The translations under genes and the position numbers were made by a program. The notes under the pieces are model-generated. The model had not been told where the DNA came from. It searched no databases and saw only the letters and a program-made list of their open reading frames with translations. Positions 33,101 to 46,037 of a stretch of 64,000 nt of DNA are shown here, piece by piece. Numbering within the stretch: the stretch's first letter is position 1; every line of letters starts with the position of its first letter. The DNA comes from Klebsormidium nitens (Eukaryota > Streptophyta > Klebsormidiophyceae > Klebsormidiales > Klebsormidiaceae): assembly GCA_000708835.1 (NCBI GenBank), contig DF237080.1:1-64000 (forward strand). The letters run 5' to 3'.

Positions 33101-36100
33101 CGCTCCTCGTCTGACTCGACTTCGGTTTCCTCATCGGGCCCAGCGCCAGGCCTGCAAAGAGAAACGATGGCCTTACTCGTTTGACACTATTTCGTTTCGT
33201 CACCGGGGACTCTCATTTAAACGACGTGCAAATGAAAGTAGCCGGGGGACTCCGTTTAATCGGGCATTTGCAAGGGCATTCTCGTGGCGACTGTCGAAGC
33301 CTTTCAGAGATGGGGCCAGATTCCAGAGCGAATCGGAATCAGTAATGATTGGGCAGCTTCCAATTGATGGAGAGATTTTTAGCGCAAATCCACTCAGCAG
33401 TCTTACATGGACCGAAAGGAAGTGAGGCGATCACTGCAGTAGAGAAGTGGCATTCTCAAGCGAGGTTCGATACTCTGGAAGGAAGGGCAAATGCCGGGCG
33501 CTAAATTGCATCTGTCCAGTTTGCTACATTTCTACTTCAGCCTCACCCGCTAGTCACATCCGCCAGCACTACTTTCGAAAACAAGGCTTCAAGGCCCTCA
33601 CCTGTACGGGCGTTTCAACACGAGTCGCTTGAGGCGAGGCATGTCAAGTGTAATGTCGCCCGGGTAAATAAACCCGTGCATCTCGATCGATTCGAGAGTG
33701 GTCGACGCACAGTGCCGGCTTTGCACCGGTCCCAGGTTGCTCGTCACCTCCTGCAAGTAGCCCCACGGCAGGCGGCTGGAGCAGGAAAGTGACAGGTGGC
33801 GCAACGTTCGGAATTGGTGCGTCAGCGCGTTGACGGCGTCGGTGCCTGTGATGAGGTCATGGTGCCGTCAGCAGGACATGGAAGCTATTGGGAAGATCCA
33901 TCGGAAATGGTGAAGCACGAAAGCGACAGGTGGCATCATGGTACGCAATGCCGTGATTGACCTAGATGGCGGCAAGGCCTGATGATGAGGTCACACTGAC
34001 GTTATAGGAGCAGTGAAATTATCACGGACCGGCAACAAAAATACTTTTGCTTTGGATACTCAGTCGCAGTGGAAGCATTCAAACACAGAAGCTAAAATCA
34101 CAAACACCGAATGCCTCAAGGAAAGCCGCTTCACCGATAACCCACGGAGGAACCCCTTGGCAGTCGAAGATATTAGATTGCCCTTTAAAGCCTCAATAGG
34201 AGTGCTAAACACCTGATCTCCTACAAACCATTTGATATTTACCAGCATAGATTTGTGTGTCGATTTGTTCAGAGTCTCGGAGAATCCTGGTTCAAAGTCT
34301 TGAAAAATTTAGGTCAGAAAAGTCAAGTCCCGGAGCCACTCACAGTATGCTACGTCGGCCATCCCCTTGACCCTCAGCGTCTCCAGCCGCGTGTGACGGA
34401 CCATCGAGAAGTGCTCCACCTTTCCATACGGCAGCTCCAGCGTCTTCAACACTTTGCACCCTTGCAACAAGCGCCTCACCGCCTCGTCGAAGTTCTTGAC
34501 GGGGGGCATCAGCCGCCCCCGGAGCAGCGCTCTCCGCCCGTTCGGGTCGCGCTCCCATGCCTTGTGCTTTCGCGCCTCGGCAGCCGCCAGTGGGCCCAGA
34601 TTCCCAGGGGCCAAGTCCGCGAGATTGGCATAGAACTGCTCTTCATAGGTTTTCTCCCAATCCTCTGGGGGAGTGTCCATCAGCCTGTCGAGCGCCCCCA
34701 TGGCTGGAGACTCCGCCAGCGCAGGGGCCCTGTTTGGTGGCCCGCCAAGACCCCCCACACTCTTGGAACTCGGCACTGCTTCATTTCTTGGGGCACTGCT
34801 CGCGGGACTGGCCGCAGCCCCCCCGTCTGAAGCGGACGGAGCATCCGCCGCAACAGGCACAGCCTTTTCTGCAGCCACTCCAAGGCCCCCTTCTTTCGAA
34901 GAGCTTGGTAGGTCCGCGCCATCAGTTGGCTGCTCGTTTCCAGGCGCATCAAGGTTCTTCTTCATGGCAGCTTTGAGTGAGTCTTCCAAAGACGATGGGC
35001 CCCCTCCTCCTGGCGGCCATTGCTCGCCCCCAGCTTCCTTTGCATCTTTTCCCCCAGGCGCGCGGTTCAGATCCCCAGGCAAGCCTACTTGTTCGGGCCC
35101 TTTTTCATCTTTGCTCCCATCATCCCCCTCACCCTCACTATCTGAGGAACCTGGATCGGACGGCCAGTCTCGTGCCGCCACACGACCTCCACGGTGGGGG
35201 GGATCCTGAGCCTTACCGCGAGTGGGGGGTATCAGGCGGTAGTGCCCTTGGTCTAGCACTACCCGACCCCGCTTACGAGGGGGCTGCACCCGCCTCCCTG
35301 CGTCGATTGCCCCAGGAACCCGCGGTCCTCTGCCGCCCCCATCTTCATCAGACGGCCCCTCCTCTTCAGCATTCTCCTCCCCTCCGCTAACATCAGCAGA
35401 GTCGAAAACTGGGAACCCTGGTGCATCCCCCTCTCCGTCACCTTGCTCTTCTCCCCCCCATACTTCCCCAGCATGCCCACCCCCCCACCCCCGCTTCCCG
35501 CCGCTGCCAGCAACCTGCGCCCGGAGTTCCTCCTCCAACATTGTTTGCAAGCTCTCTTCGTCGGACTCTACCTCCTCGTCCTCGTCTTGGTCACACACAT
35601 CCCCTGGGTTTTGAAACATCCCGGGAAACACACCCCCTGCTGGCATTGGCAGGATAGGTTCCCCTGGGACCGGCATCTGGTCGTATACGTCTTCCATGCT
35701 CCTAAATATCTGGCCTATGTCGTCGACCTTGAATTCTTCCTCAAGGTCCGAGTCAGCAAAGCGGGGGGGCGCGTCGTCGTCCGAGTCTCCGTCTGAAGGG
35801 CCGTCAGAAGGATGTGAAGGGGTGGGGTATCTGGAAGAAATTTTGGTCGACGGCGCCAGAAGGCGCAGGGTTTGCAAGTGGGGGCAGGCTTTGGCGACCG
35901 CGGCGAGAAACCCTCCCAATAGACTGCAGAAAAAAAGGTGCGCAGATAAGCGGTCTGTCTGTCAGCAAGAAGTGGCAGGGTGGATACCGAATCCTACAAA
36001 AGACAAACATCGTGCGACGAGCAGACAAAACTAAATGGGGAGCAGATGGAGATTTTTTCCTATCGAGGAGATCTGTATATGACACTGGCCAAACTGGTCA

Positions 36101-37366
36101 AAGCAGTTGGGTAGGAATTGAGGACTGTGTAGGAACGATCACAGAAAGCAATCAGGAAGGCAAAGGACTGATTAGACAAAGCAATGGGGAAGGCAAAGTC
36201 AAACCTGGAACTAGTGAAGTACAAAGTACAGAGGGGCATCATTGTAGGACATTTTGCTTCTGGTTAAATTACCTGGTCAACAAAGAGTGTCCCAGAATAA
36301 TCCCCTTAAATTCATCTACTCATAGACAGTCCGATTATTTGAAGCATCGATCGGCTCTGACAATGTCAATGTCAACCTTGAAAATGCAACCTGTTCCTTG
36401 TTGGCAAATTGAGTAAAATGCAGTGCAGCAGCCTCGATGTTTGGTCTTACTGATCGGCGCAAGAGCCTCAACCACATGGGAATCAGAATGCTGTATCAGC
36501 AACTACAATTACAGGACAATTTCAACCGCTTGAAGCATAGAATGCTCCCAGCCTTGGATTATCTGTGACCCTGACATTTTCGGACATCTGAGAATTAGCA
36601 AAGTAAGTGAACTCAACACACCCTTGATAAGACCGCTGTGCATTATGCACTCCGCTTCCCCACAATTGCTCAAATGTTTGATGAATGTATTTGATGCCAA
36701 TGTTGGCCAACTCCAAGAATTGATCAGGTAATCAATCAGAAGAGAGACAAAACAGATTCAGAGTTATTGAATCATATCAAAACAGTGAATTTCGAGAATT
36801 ACGCCTTTTTGAATCAATATAGCTTGAAAAAGCAGGAGAGCCATCAATTAGCAAACTGAAAGAAATCGTAAAGCACAATGTGCATACCTGAGGCCGCCCC
36901 TCTCAGGGAGAAACTGCAGCAGCACCTCCCTCATGTTGCCTTGCAGCAAGGGTGCAATCTCCGCCAGTTCCGCTGCTGGCACCGTGCGCCATTCCAGCGT
37001 CCTCAGTCTAGTTGGCACCTCCCCTGCCTGGATCATTGCCCCAACACACTGTGCAAGCTGGTTCCCTGTTCCATGGTTTACCATACGCAGAACCATGGCA
37101 TTCTTCAAAAACCCTGGGAGCCATTTCAGAATCAGAGACAGCTTAACTGTCTCCTGGAGCACTGGAGCAACGAGAGGCGGTGTGCTCCTGCTAGTACGAG
37201 GATTTTTGTAAAACTGGATTGTGTTATTTACGAAGGGAACTTGCAACGCGAGGCGCTTGAAGCGCTGGTCCACAAAGGAGATGCGCAGGACGTCCTTGGC
37301 AGACAGCAAGCTGAAGATGGAGATCCACTGCTCGTCGGGCAGGGTGTCGCATGTTGCAGCCTCCAT
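27072..37366 (-). CDS. F-box / leucine-rich repeat protein with long acidic insert (1518 aa, 12 exons)
   Basis: F-box proteins of this kind usually act as substrate adaptors of SCF ubiquitin ligases. Exons, in transcript order: 36888-37366, 34344-35923, 33602-33845, 33004-33151, 32217-32708, 31634-31873, 30948-31103, 30721-30771, 30094-30252, 29312-29497, 28159-28767, 27072-27284. All phases agree. The F-box is at about residues 7-45 (LPDEQWISIFSLLSAKDVLR, then QRFKRLAL). One LRR (CPHLQTLRLLAP) precedes an acidic, Gly/Pro-rich insert of about 400 residues, unusual for the family. Irregular LRRs resume (LKTLELPYGKVE, TLRHLSLSCSS, LPALRTLVLDALF, LRKLRKLQIYCDKG) to about residue 1210. The C-terminal part has a nuclear-signal-like KRPAESEASGSAKRVRL and ends GYAPYGLQDGEE. 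The 51-bp exon rests on a weak acceptor (GTGAAG) and follows a GTCAGA donor; these are the least certain joints. The first ATG in frame is 37366. Confidence 0.8.
29531..29674. mobile_element. Foldback element with C-rich core in an F-box gene intron
   Basis: Imperfect inverted ends lie at 29531-29555 (TGAAGGGTAAGCGCCATGAA) and about 29649-29674 (ending CCTCACCCTTCA). The core 29578-29637 is C-rich (CGCTCCGCACCCATACCCAC) and is the reverse complement of the core of the CFAP44-intron element at 19880-20060. The two elements differ in their ends but share the middle. Confidence 0.65.
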
Positions 37367-38932
37367 TTTGGCACCCGTCCAGCTACTTCTGAAAAAGTTT
37401 CCAAGTTCCCTCGTGTTGTCCTCGCACGACCCCAACCTCAGCAGGGCAAGAATTCTCCAGCAGAGAGAGCCAGCTTCACGTGCCTCAGGCTTCAGGCAGC
37501 TCTTTCAATCTGCATTGCAAAGCACAGATGCGCCTCTCGGCCTCTCAGTCTCGGGCTCTGGCTTCTATTCAGGAGTTCAAAGTTTAGTTCGTGGTGCTGT
37601 CTTAAAATTCTGCTGGGCAAGATGGTGTTATTATACGATCCGACCGTTTTACCGGTACGGATAGGGGTTGTGTCGATGGTTCTCATCCTATGCTCCTACA
37701 GATCCCCAAAAGAGCATAGAACTACCACAAGCAACTCGAGGCGTATACGCCGAGTTCTACTTCTAGAGGCAACCTATCTTCTAATCTTAAAAGGTTCGAG
37801 ATCATTATAGGCAACGCTTATGAATGTTTTCAATCGACTTGCATGCAAGCCTCACTCATATGGAGCTTCTAACACTATTCTACATCGAAGCCTGTCTAAA
37901 GTGGACTATGCTGGAGCCGTTAAAAACCCCCCCAGGGTCCTTTGGCTTCTTTCTTGGACCCGCCTTTTGCGGTGGGGAAAAGGTACTCCAAGTTCCAACG
38001 TGCTTCGATGTAGAATCGTGAAGAAGACCTTGCGCGCCGTCAATCTGAAGATGGGTTCAAAGATGCATGGATCCTGATTCCTTCGCCTCAATCCTGTGCC
38101 CGCTGCCCGGCGAATCTGCTGTCCGGTCACAGTACAGCTGTTTGCGTCAAACTTGCAATTGGGTCACTTCCAGACTCTTGGAGCGTGGTTCCTGATCTTG
38201 GGCCGTCCGATGCCTGCATTGTCGTCAAACGAACGGTTCAAGATCAGGAACCATGATCGGAGCATCGGAAACTCGACGGCAGGTTTGACGCAAAGAGCTG
38301 TATGTCTCGGTGGGGGAGCAGCGCGCCATGAACCGTCAATTATTTCGCGGTCCGGTTCGTATTTTGCGGTCACACGACGACAACTGGACGTGCCGGTTAC
38401 TCGTATCTACGGTAGCGGTTTCCCGGGTTATGGAAACCGGCTGGATTCACAAATTCAAAGCATATGATGGAAAATTTAGCGCTGCGAGTTTGGTGGAGGG
38501 GAGAGACTCAGAGAGCCCAGCTGAATTTGGGGCTAGCAGAAGGGTGGGGAGACTTTGAAGCATAGGGAGCCAGCCAAACGTTGGCCCTGGCGCGGGGTGG
38601 GCTAACTGAACCCTGGTGTTGGCAGATAAGGCAATGCTGCAGCATCTCCTCAATAGACCCTTTGGAGCCCTGCGGACCACCGCCTCCTTGCGAACCGCCA
38701 AACAAACAGCTTCGCCAGCTCTACTTGTGCTGCCGTGTTGTGATGCTAGAGCGAAGATGGGTGGATAATGTGCAAGCAGGGGATGGAGCAAGTGCTCTTT
38801 GATAAGTACCTCCCTTCGATGCCTGATTCTCCTGGGGTTACTTCGGGTTGCGGTCATCGTGTATTGCGCTTCACGTGAGCTTTGTGTGGGATTCAGCCTG
38901 GCAGTGGCAGATCTTCTGAGTTTCTGAAGCAG
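37367..38932. promoter_or_regulatory. Divergent upstream region between F-box and MYND genes
   Basis: The F-box gene (-) starts at 37366 and the MYND gene (+) at 38933, so these 1566 bases should hold both promoters. No TATA box stands out. The stretch includes a long imperfect hairpin (38132-38303). Short open frames here have no splice support. Confidence 0.4.
38132..38303. repeat. Long imperfect hairpin with 21-nt and 15-nt arms
   Basis: The outer arms 38132-38152 and 38283-38303 pair with two mismatches over 21 bases (TTTGCGTCAAAC core). The inner arms 38186-38200 and 38239-38253 are a perfect 15-bp match (TGGTTCCTGATCTTG). The sequence between the arms aligns weakly too, so the whole 172 bp folds back. 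It could be a MITE or a small-RNA precursor. Confidence 0.65.
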
Positions 38933-41900
38933 ATGGCTTCTTCGGCTCAGGTAAGGTTTTGCAGTCCTTCAAACTCATGTAAGTTGGCTCATGAGATGAC
39001 TGCTTTAAGCATTAAATGAGCTTTGCGGTTTGCGTGCGTTTCAAGCCCTGTTGCGGGGCAGTTTAAGGCAATGCCGTCTCGAGTTGGGGAACCATATATG
39101 CGATCTTACCTTTTGAAGGCCACAGAATGTGAATCTCTACTGATGCCGCAAGCTGATTCAGGAAGGGATTTCTGCGGGAACCGACCACAGAACACCATCT
39201 TTTTGAATGTTTAGCAGTACAAATTACTCTCACTCCTGTAAGATGACGACTCAGATTGCTGAAGTAAACTGCAACACTGGGCATCCCTTTTGCAACCGAG
39301 AAATGCACATCTTGAACGTCAGCTCTTTTGCATCAACTTGCCGCTTTCATCCTTGATTTGATGTCAGCAATGTTTTGGGGCAAATGCTGAGGCTCAAAAG
39401 CAGAGCCTTTGCGAGACTTTGCGAGCTGTCTCTGCATTCACACAGGGATTCCGCTGCAGGTGCCTGCGTCGAGCCCTGCCAGCCGCTTTGTGAAGGCCGT
39501 CGAGGAAGGAAAGCCCTGGATTGCGGTGGACGATCTTTGCCACCTCCTGGATCCAATCAACCCGGGAAACGGGTTCTCTGAGCAGGACTGGAAGGTTGCG
39601 GAGCTCAAGTCTACCAAGGCCTTCAGAAAGGTGAGAAGAGTTCCCAAAGAGCGTACTGTTGGTCTCGCCTTCTAAGATGGAATGTGTCTCACCTGTCCAC
39701 TGTAGTGGCTTGGTTTGCATTCGGCCCCAAAACGGGGTCTCGTCGACTTTTTCTTCAATTTTTTCAACCTAGCATTCAGCAGCTGAGGTATGCAGTTGCT
39801 TTCCAGTGGATGATGCATAAGAGGCGCACTTGATTGACCTTGATAGGCTACATCAACTTATCCTACTCAAGCATTCGCATCTTTCACCATTCACATCTTT
39901 AAGGTCGACAAGGCCTGGCACTAAGGGACTACACTTGCGTGCTCAGAAAATCTCTGGACTACCTTACCACCCTGCTTTTCATTTCGGGCCCTGTCCCGAC
40001 TCCTGGGACCCTCGATCCATCTGGAACGCCATTGGCAAGGACCCCCCGAAACTGTGATTATCTGTCACGATTGCAAACTGTTTCTTAAAGCAGGCTGCGA
40101 GATCCATTGCGGGCATTCTTTCCGTCTCAGGTCTTGCGCTTCGTGAACGACGATGATGCGGTGCGCGCTCTCCTCTCTGTGCTGACCTCCTCACATAGGG
40201 GGAGCCACGCAGACTGCATAAAGCTCTTGTGGTGCATAAGCGGGTTGTCGCTGGTCCCAAAGTTTGCGAAGCAGGTAAGCAACATCACAGCGCTTGGATC
40301 CAGCCACTTGCTAATCCTTTCGGTTCTGCCACTTATCAGTTTGCTGTGCATCAATGTCAAAAAAACATGCGCAGATATGGACAAAGAAGCATCACTACAT
40401 GCGTGGACCCAGGCGAGATTTTGCTTTACGAACTTAAATCCTCGATGGCAGAACTGGCTTCGGTCCCTAACGTCAGCAAGTCTTCGTGTTGTGTTCGTGG
40501 GTACTGGCGTTCGTCCAAAGCTGGCTACTGGCTTTCAACGAGCAGCTTCGAAGATCTGATCTAAAACAGGCTTGTTAGAACTCTTTTGTGGAGCGCTGTG
40601 GACTTCAGACCGCAACTGCTTCAAAGTGTCCAGTACATTCCTGAATTGCAGATGACCGCTTCTGGAAGGCGACTCCTCTCAAGAAAGAGCATTCTTCGCT
40701 GTTTCGGAGGTCGATCAGTCTAGCACACAAGATAACGAGATTTCCGTGCTCAGAATGAATGTTTGACAGGCCAAAGGCTCTTGTGCAGAGGTCAGAGGTT
40801 GTCTCAGCCTGCTCTCTGTCTTGTGCAATTTGTCAACCCATTACTTCGCCAAAAACCTGCTCCTTCTTCAGCTTTTTCCGCTGTGCCTCAGATCCCAAAC
40901 TAATTTCTCCTATCTTCCGCAGCTTACAGACTGCGGTGCTGCAGACGCTCTCGCCAACATCTGCCCTCATCACCTCGGGCTCAGCCAACCGGGGCTCCTC
41001 TCCGCAGCCGAATGGGAGCGCGGGGAGTTCTTCCCGGTCACCAGGCTCTACCTCGAGCTAATCGAGTTCCTTCTCAAAAACAGCCCGGGTTTTGCGGCGG
41101 GGGCCTTCGAGCACAGACTCTTCTCCCGGTTGATGCGGCTCTCTGTGCTCGACCCCCATCTCTTGCCGAGACTCTCCCCAAAGGCCGTCGGCGCCGGTGT
41201 CGCCTACGCTCAACGGCTCCTTCACACTTTTTTCGTCTTCTTCGAAGTGAAGCTGACGAACCAAGTGTTGGCCGAGGTCACCCTCTCCGAACTCGGTACC
41301 TGGCTCGATCGTCACTGGGCCTTCACAGCGGTAGTCCAACGGATTCTGCCCCCGACGGAAGCGAAAAGCTTTGTTACGTTTGCCGGCACCACCATCTACT
41401 TCACGCTCACGCTCCTCTGCTCGCGGAACGAGGAGCGGGAGTTGTTCACACCGGCCCAGTTGGCCCGCGTTCGCGGGCGCGTCGAACGGTGTCTCGAGCT
41501 GCAAGGCCCCCCCGGGAAACCGGAGTTTCGGGAGATGGTGGAAGACTGTCTTCGCATGATGGACACCGGGCAGATGAACCAGCCCTCCCCCTTCGACACG
41601 AGCAACTTCTTCACGCCGCCCGCTCCCGGAGAACCGTCCCGGCAAGCGCGCGCCCATAGGCTCCTCGCGAGTCTGGGTCCGAGCGCCAGCCACAAAAAAG
41701 GGAGGTTGCGGGAGCTGGTTGACGTCGTCGTGAGCTCCAAGTGGGTCCACTCGGACGGCGAGGAGCTGACACGTGGCGGCGCCCTGTGGACGCTCTTCCG
41801 GCTGCTGGAAACGGACGTCGCGAAACTAGAGCGGCAGCGCGCCCGCCCCGGGCCGTCGCGGACGGGGCTGGTCCTGCGCGCCATGTCCTCGATCCTCGGG

Positions 41901-44585
41901 GTCGGGACGGAGCTCCTTCTCCGTTCCGCCCTCTTCCGGACGGAATCCCCGGACGGTCTTGAGGGCTTCGGACCGCGGCTCCTCGAGTGGGCGTTGCCGA
42001 CGTTCGAATCCCTGGCTCCCATAAACCGCGCGGACGTTCTTCAGGTCCTTTTCGCCTCGTTCCAAACCTTCCCCCGGGCGAAGTGGGCCGCCCGGCACAA
42101 GCTCGTGGGCCTCCCTTTGAGGGTTCTCCAGGAACCGGTCGAGAACTTCATTTTCGGCCGGTTGGTGTGGATGTGTCTCGCTTCTCTAGTTCTCTTCCTC
42201 CCCGACTATAACCCGCAAGTGGTCGCCCAAATGGACGCCTGCGAGCGGACCTTTCTTAGGCGGGGCGCGCTAATGGCCGCAGGGGACGAGTATCGAGCGT
42301 TAATCGACACCCTCGCGGCGGAGATCGACGGCGGGCGCGCGACGTGGCCGCCGGAAGCGCGGGCCGGTGACGTCACCGTCGAAGCAATCAGAGTTTTCAA
42401 CCGGGCGACCCTGCGGAAAGTGGACCACAAAAGCGCGTGCTGTGAGGCGGCCACCGTTTTCTTGTCGACCTTCCGCGACCCCGCTGTTCTCGAACAGTGT
42501 TTACTCCCGGCCGTCGAGGCGGTGATCCCGCTCGTGAGAAAGACCCATGGAGAGTTTGCCGAAGGGGTCTGGGACGGGGGGGTGCATTTGGGGCCGTCTC
42601 CAGTGGAAGACGACCCCCTCGAAACGAGTCTGAGAGCGGGACTCTCGCTGAAACACGGCCTGCGCCTCGCGGAGGCGATCTTCGAACGCGCCGCGGAAGC
42701 GAAGCTCGAGGTGGGCGAGCGCACGCTCTGGCGCGTGCGCACGGAAGCGCTCCAGACGCTGACGTCAGTCCTCGGCCTCCTGCTGACGTCACACCGAGCG
42801 CACCCCTCAGAGCGCGCCCCGTTCTTGCGTAAGGTGGGGGAGGCAGGGGGCGTCGAGCTAACGGCCGAGATTCTGCGGAAGGAGCCGCGGGTCCGCCTTG
42901 CGCTGGCCACGTGTCACAGGGATAACAATGCCACGTTGCTCAAGGAGTGGGTTCCGGGGATGCTGGAGCTCGCGCGCGACTTGTGGGACGAGCTTGCGGC
43001 GGAGTTCTGGTTTCTAGAATGCAGCAATAAGGTGAGCAGACGGCGCTGCTCATGTTCTCCTGTGCTCAATGCCTTGTCTGTCCAGGACCGAATTGTCTGA
43101 TCCGATCGCGTTTCTCCACTGGGCTTAACCAAGCCCGGTCCGAACATCAGAATTCAGAGCTGTGTTGCGGAAGGAACGGAGTAGGCGGTCTCAGAGCAGA
43201 ATTGCGAAGTTTGTTCTAAACGAGCATCAATTATAATTAGCAGAGATTTGGGTCGTCTTTGAGGTGCGGGCAGTGAGCTTTCAGTTTTGCTGTTCTTAGC
43301 CCTTTCTTCGCATGACAGTTTATCATGAACGGGTCTGCCCTCCTCGTACCTTAGTGGCCTGACCCGTAACCGGTTACCGAGGGGAAACGTTTCTTCCTTG
43401 AGAGAGGCATGGTGAAGCGGGTCGTCGCTTTGGCTGATTCTTGTTGTTGTTCTTCGTTGTGCGGCAACCTAGTTGCCTGCCGCCGTTCATACTCTCGTGA
43501 AGTGTCGTTGTTACGGTGGACTCGACGGTTTGTCTGCTAAGCATCTCGAAACGCTTGCCCAGTACTCCCGCACAGTACTCCCAGTGATCCCGCTCTCTCA
43601 CAACAGAATTACCGAAGGTAGTCGAGTTCCGGCATCGTCGTCCCGTTTCTTTGAGGACGTGGAGACGGATTGGCTGATTGCTGACGAATTTAAAGAGATT
43701 CTTGATTCATCCGGCACTGAGGTGATGTTTCACACGATTTGACACTGTCTCTTTCACAGAAATGCGAGCGGGACATGGTGGAGACAGTCAGGAAGACGTT
43801 CAAGCGGTGCAGCGGGTGCCAAAAAGCGCAGTATTGCTCAAAAGATTGTCAGGTGAGGCCTCTGTAGATGTTCAAGGTTCACAGCTATCTCTTCTTTGAT
43901 TCCTCTTGAAATTTCAGACCCCAAAATTCTCTGCAAATCAGCTCCCGGTGTAAGGCAAAGAAATCCCTCCCCGCTTTCGAGCTTAAGATTCAAACGGGAG
44001 CTGTCGACGTCGTTGCACGGGCTATGTCTGGTTCTTTCTGAGTATTTGTCAATAGATTCCACGCCGAAAACCACACACAATTGGCTGGGCGGCAGGAATC
44101 AGGCTGTGTCTGGATATCGCTTTTTGAACGGCCACAGAGATATTCGAAACTAGCTGTAAGCACTGAAGAATACGTATTCGCAGTCCTCGAAGTTCTGCGC
44201 CTACTGAAGGATACTTGCAGATGCCAATGCCAAAGAGAGCGGCTTCCTTTCGCAAACGAACTCTTTGTTTCGGCGTCGAGCAATCTTTGTTGACAGGAGT
44301 GCGCAACGCCCAGTGCTTTGAAAGGATCTAAACAGACAGTTTTCATTCCCCCTGTTTGTCAGGACAGGCTGCTTTAAACTGCTTGCTAAGCTCCAAAGGT
44401 ACCAGGATGTTGCTGCCTTGCCAATTCTGGGTATGTACGCAGTCGGCGAAGAAAGCAGCAGCCTTTCTTTCACTTGTCACCTTGTCACTGACGATGCTCT
44501 TTTTGTCTCTCAGCTTAGGCACTGGAAACACGGGCACAAGGCGGACTGCCGAAAAGTAGCTCAATCTGCAGCGCCGGGGAATTAG
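38933..44585 (+). CDS. MYND-type zinc-finger protein (868 aa, 6 exons)
   Basis: MYND fingers mediate protein-protein contacts. Exons: 38933-38950, 39460-39630, 40131-40274, 40923-43031, 43760-43852, 44514-44585. Every intron is phase 0. Exon 1 encodes only MASSAQ. Exon 4 (703 codons) is a helical, leucine-rich region without a family I recognise; it may be armadillo-like. The MYND finger closes the protein: C811, C816, C831, C834, C840, C844, H848 and H853-x3-C857 (RCSGCQKAQYCSKDCQ joined to LRHWKHGHKADC). Spacing between the first two cysteines is four residues, against the usual two. No SET domain is visible, so it is not a SMYD-type methyltransferase. Its 3' end is duplicated as a broken copy at 51119-51970. 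Confidence 0.82.
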
Positions 44586-46037
44586 TAAGTTATGTCTTGA
44601 GCAACACTTCGACTGAAGAGTTCAATTGGTTGAGAGGTCGTCAGTACTTAGGTAACACTGACCGAGGCAACTGCGAGGAAAAGTTTGCGGACCCTTTCTG
44701 GTTAGGCCTGGTTTCTCTAGCAAGCAATCTGGCCGTAACCAGACAATCGAGGCACTACGTTCCTCTCTTGAGCCAAAAGGAATATGCAAGCAAACACGGT
44801 GATTCGTTCATGGTGGCCCTTGTGGTATTACTGATTCTGTTTTGACTTGAATATTGTTCTGGTGCACCTTGTTCAAAGAACAGAAAAGGTATTGCGCCCT
44901 TTGTATGAAAAGCGGTCCGTTGTTGGATACGAAGGCGCAGCCCATGCTCAGCCTTTTGCAGCAATGGATGTTAGCAAAGCAGAAGCTCAACGATTCCCAC
45001 ATTCAAGACCGTCGTACGCACAAGTATATGAGTATTTTATTTGTCCTGATACACCAGGCAGCTCTTCGTTACATGACCGTCAGTACTGATTTTTGAAACT
45101 GCTTGGGATTTCCAGCATGGTTGGGGCAGGCCATAGCGGGCCGGGATATTAATCAGGACGGTTGCTGTCGCCCGGCTCTTGGCGGCCATATACCTACCGA
45201 GACGCAAAGCATAATGGTATGCACCGAAAGACATACGTCACTATAATCATATGGTCTTCTGCAATGTCCCTACAGGCGCAAAATCTTACTAGCTGTGATA
45301 TTGACATGCACCATATAGTGCCAAACAACTATACGACCTGCCAGCCGACGGTAATGAAACAAATGATCGAAGACATGCGTTCCACATCATCGCAGTGTCA
45401 TTGAAATACAAATATCAATTGAGAAGTTTATGAAATGTCATTGCGAGCTTCGTGGGCCTGCATGTATTTTGGACAGCGCAACCGGCCCACAACCTCCAAT
45501 CAGTTATGAAAGGTGATCAGAAACTTAGTCGTAGTTTGAATGCTTGAGAACGATCGATAAGCCGCGCCATGCCACACTGCAACATATCATGTCAACGTGC
45601 CGCGCATGACTTGGACATGTAAAGTAAAAGGTTCGCGCTTGCAACGAACTGCGCAATCACATTCGGACGGTCACTAGATGATGGCGTTGATAAGGATATA
45701 TAAGCCCTCTTCCACTGAAACATCAAAATTGTCTAGTATGGGGAATCGTGTTTGAACTCCGGGCGCCCCTGGAGTTATTAGAGCCGAAAGCCTCCAGATC
45801 TAGAATACGAATTCTATCTGTAAACAGCACAAAGTGATTACTTCATGACTATTCCTGCTTCCTAAGAAAAGCTCCTCGAAATCAAGTGCCTCTCTGCAAA
45901 ACAATGATTCAAAAGCGCTGCCAAGGCGTTCCCCCTTGTCTCCGCCACGTGTTCCTTCACCCAGCAAGCTCGCGTGCCGCTTCGACTAACCAGGATTATG
46001 TCAACTATTTTGGGTAGTTTAGTCTAAACAGGGTGGT
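44586..46037. other. Intergenic, no gene seen
   Basis: No supported gene lies between the MYND stop codon and the end of the first NTF2-like gene. A TATA-like GATATATAAG sits at 45695-45704 on the plus strand, but no coding region follows it. Confidence 0.5.

Noticed and set aside
34255-35796. Several plus-strand frames of 110-190 residues
   Set aside because: They are antisense to the acidic insert exon of the F-box gene, which has consistent splice phases on both sides.
37785-37815. GGTTCGAGATC resembling a tRNA B box
   Set aside because: The upstream sequence does not fold as a D arm and anticodon arm.
41058-42910. Minus-strand frames of 208-234 residues
   Set aside because: They are shadows of the large MYND gene exon 4, which joins in phase to its neighbours.
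45695-45704. TATA-like GATATATAAG on the plus strand
   Set aside because: No coding region or conserved RNA could be found downstream, so I did not call a promoter.
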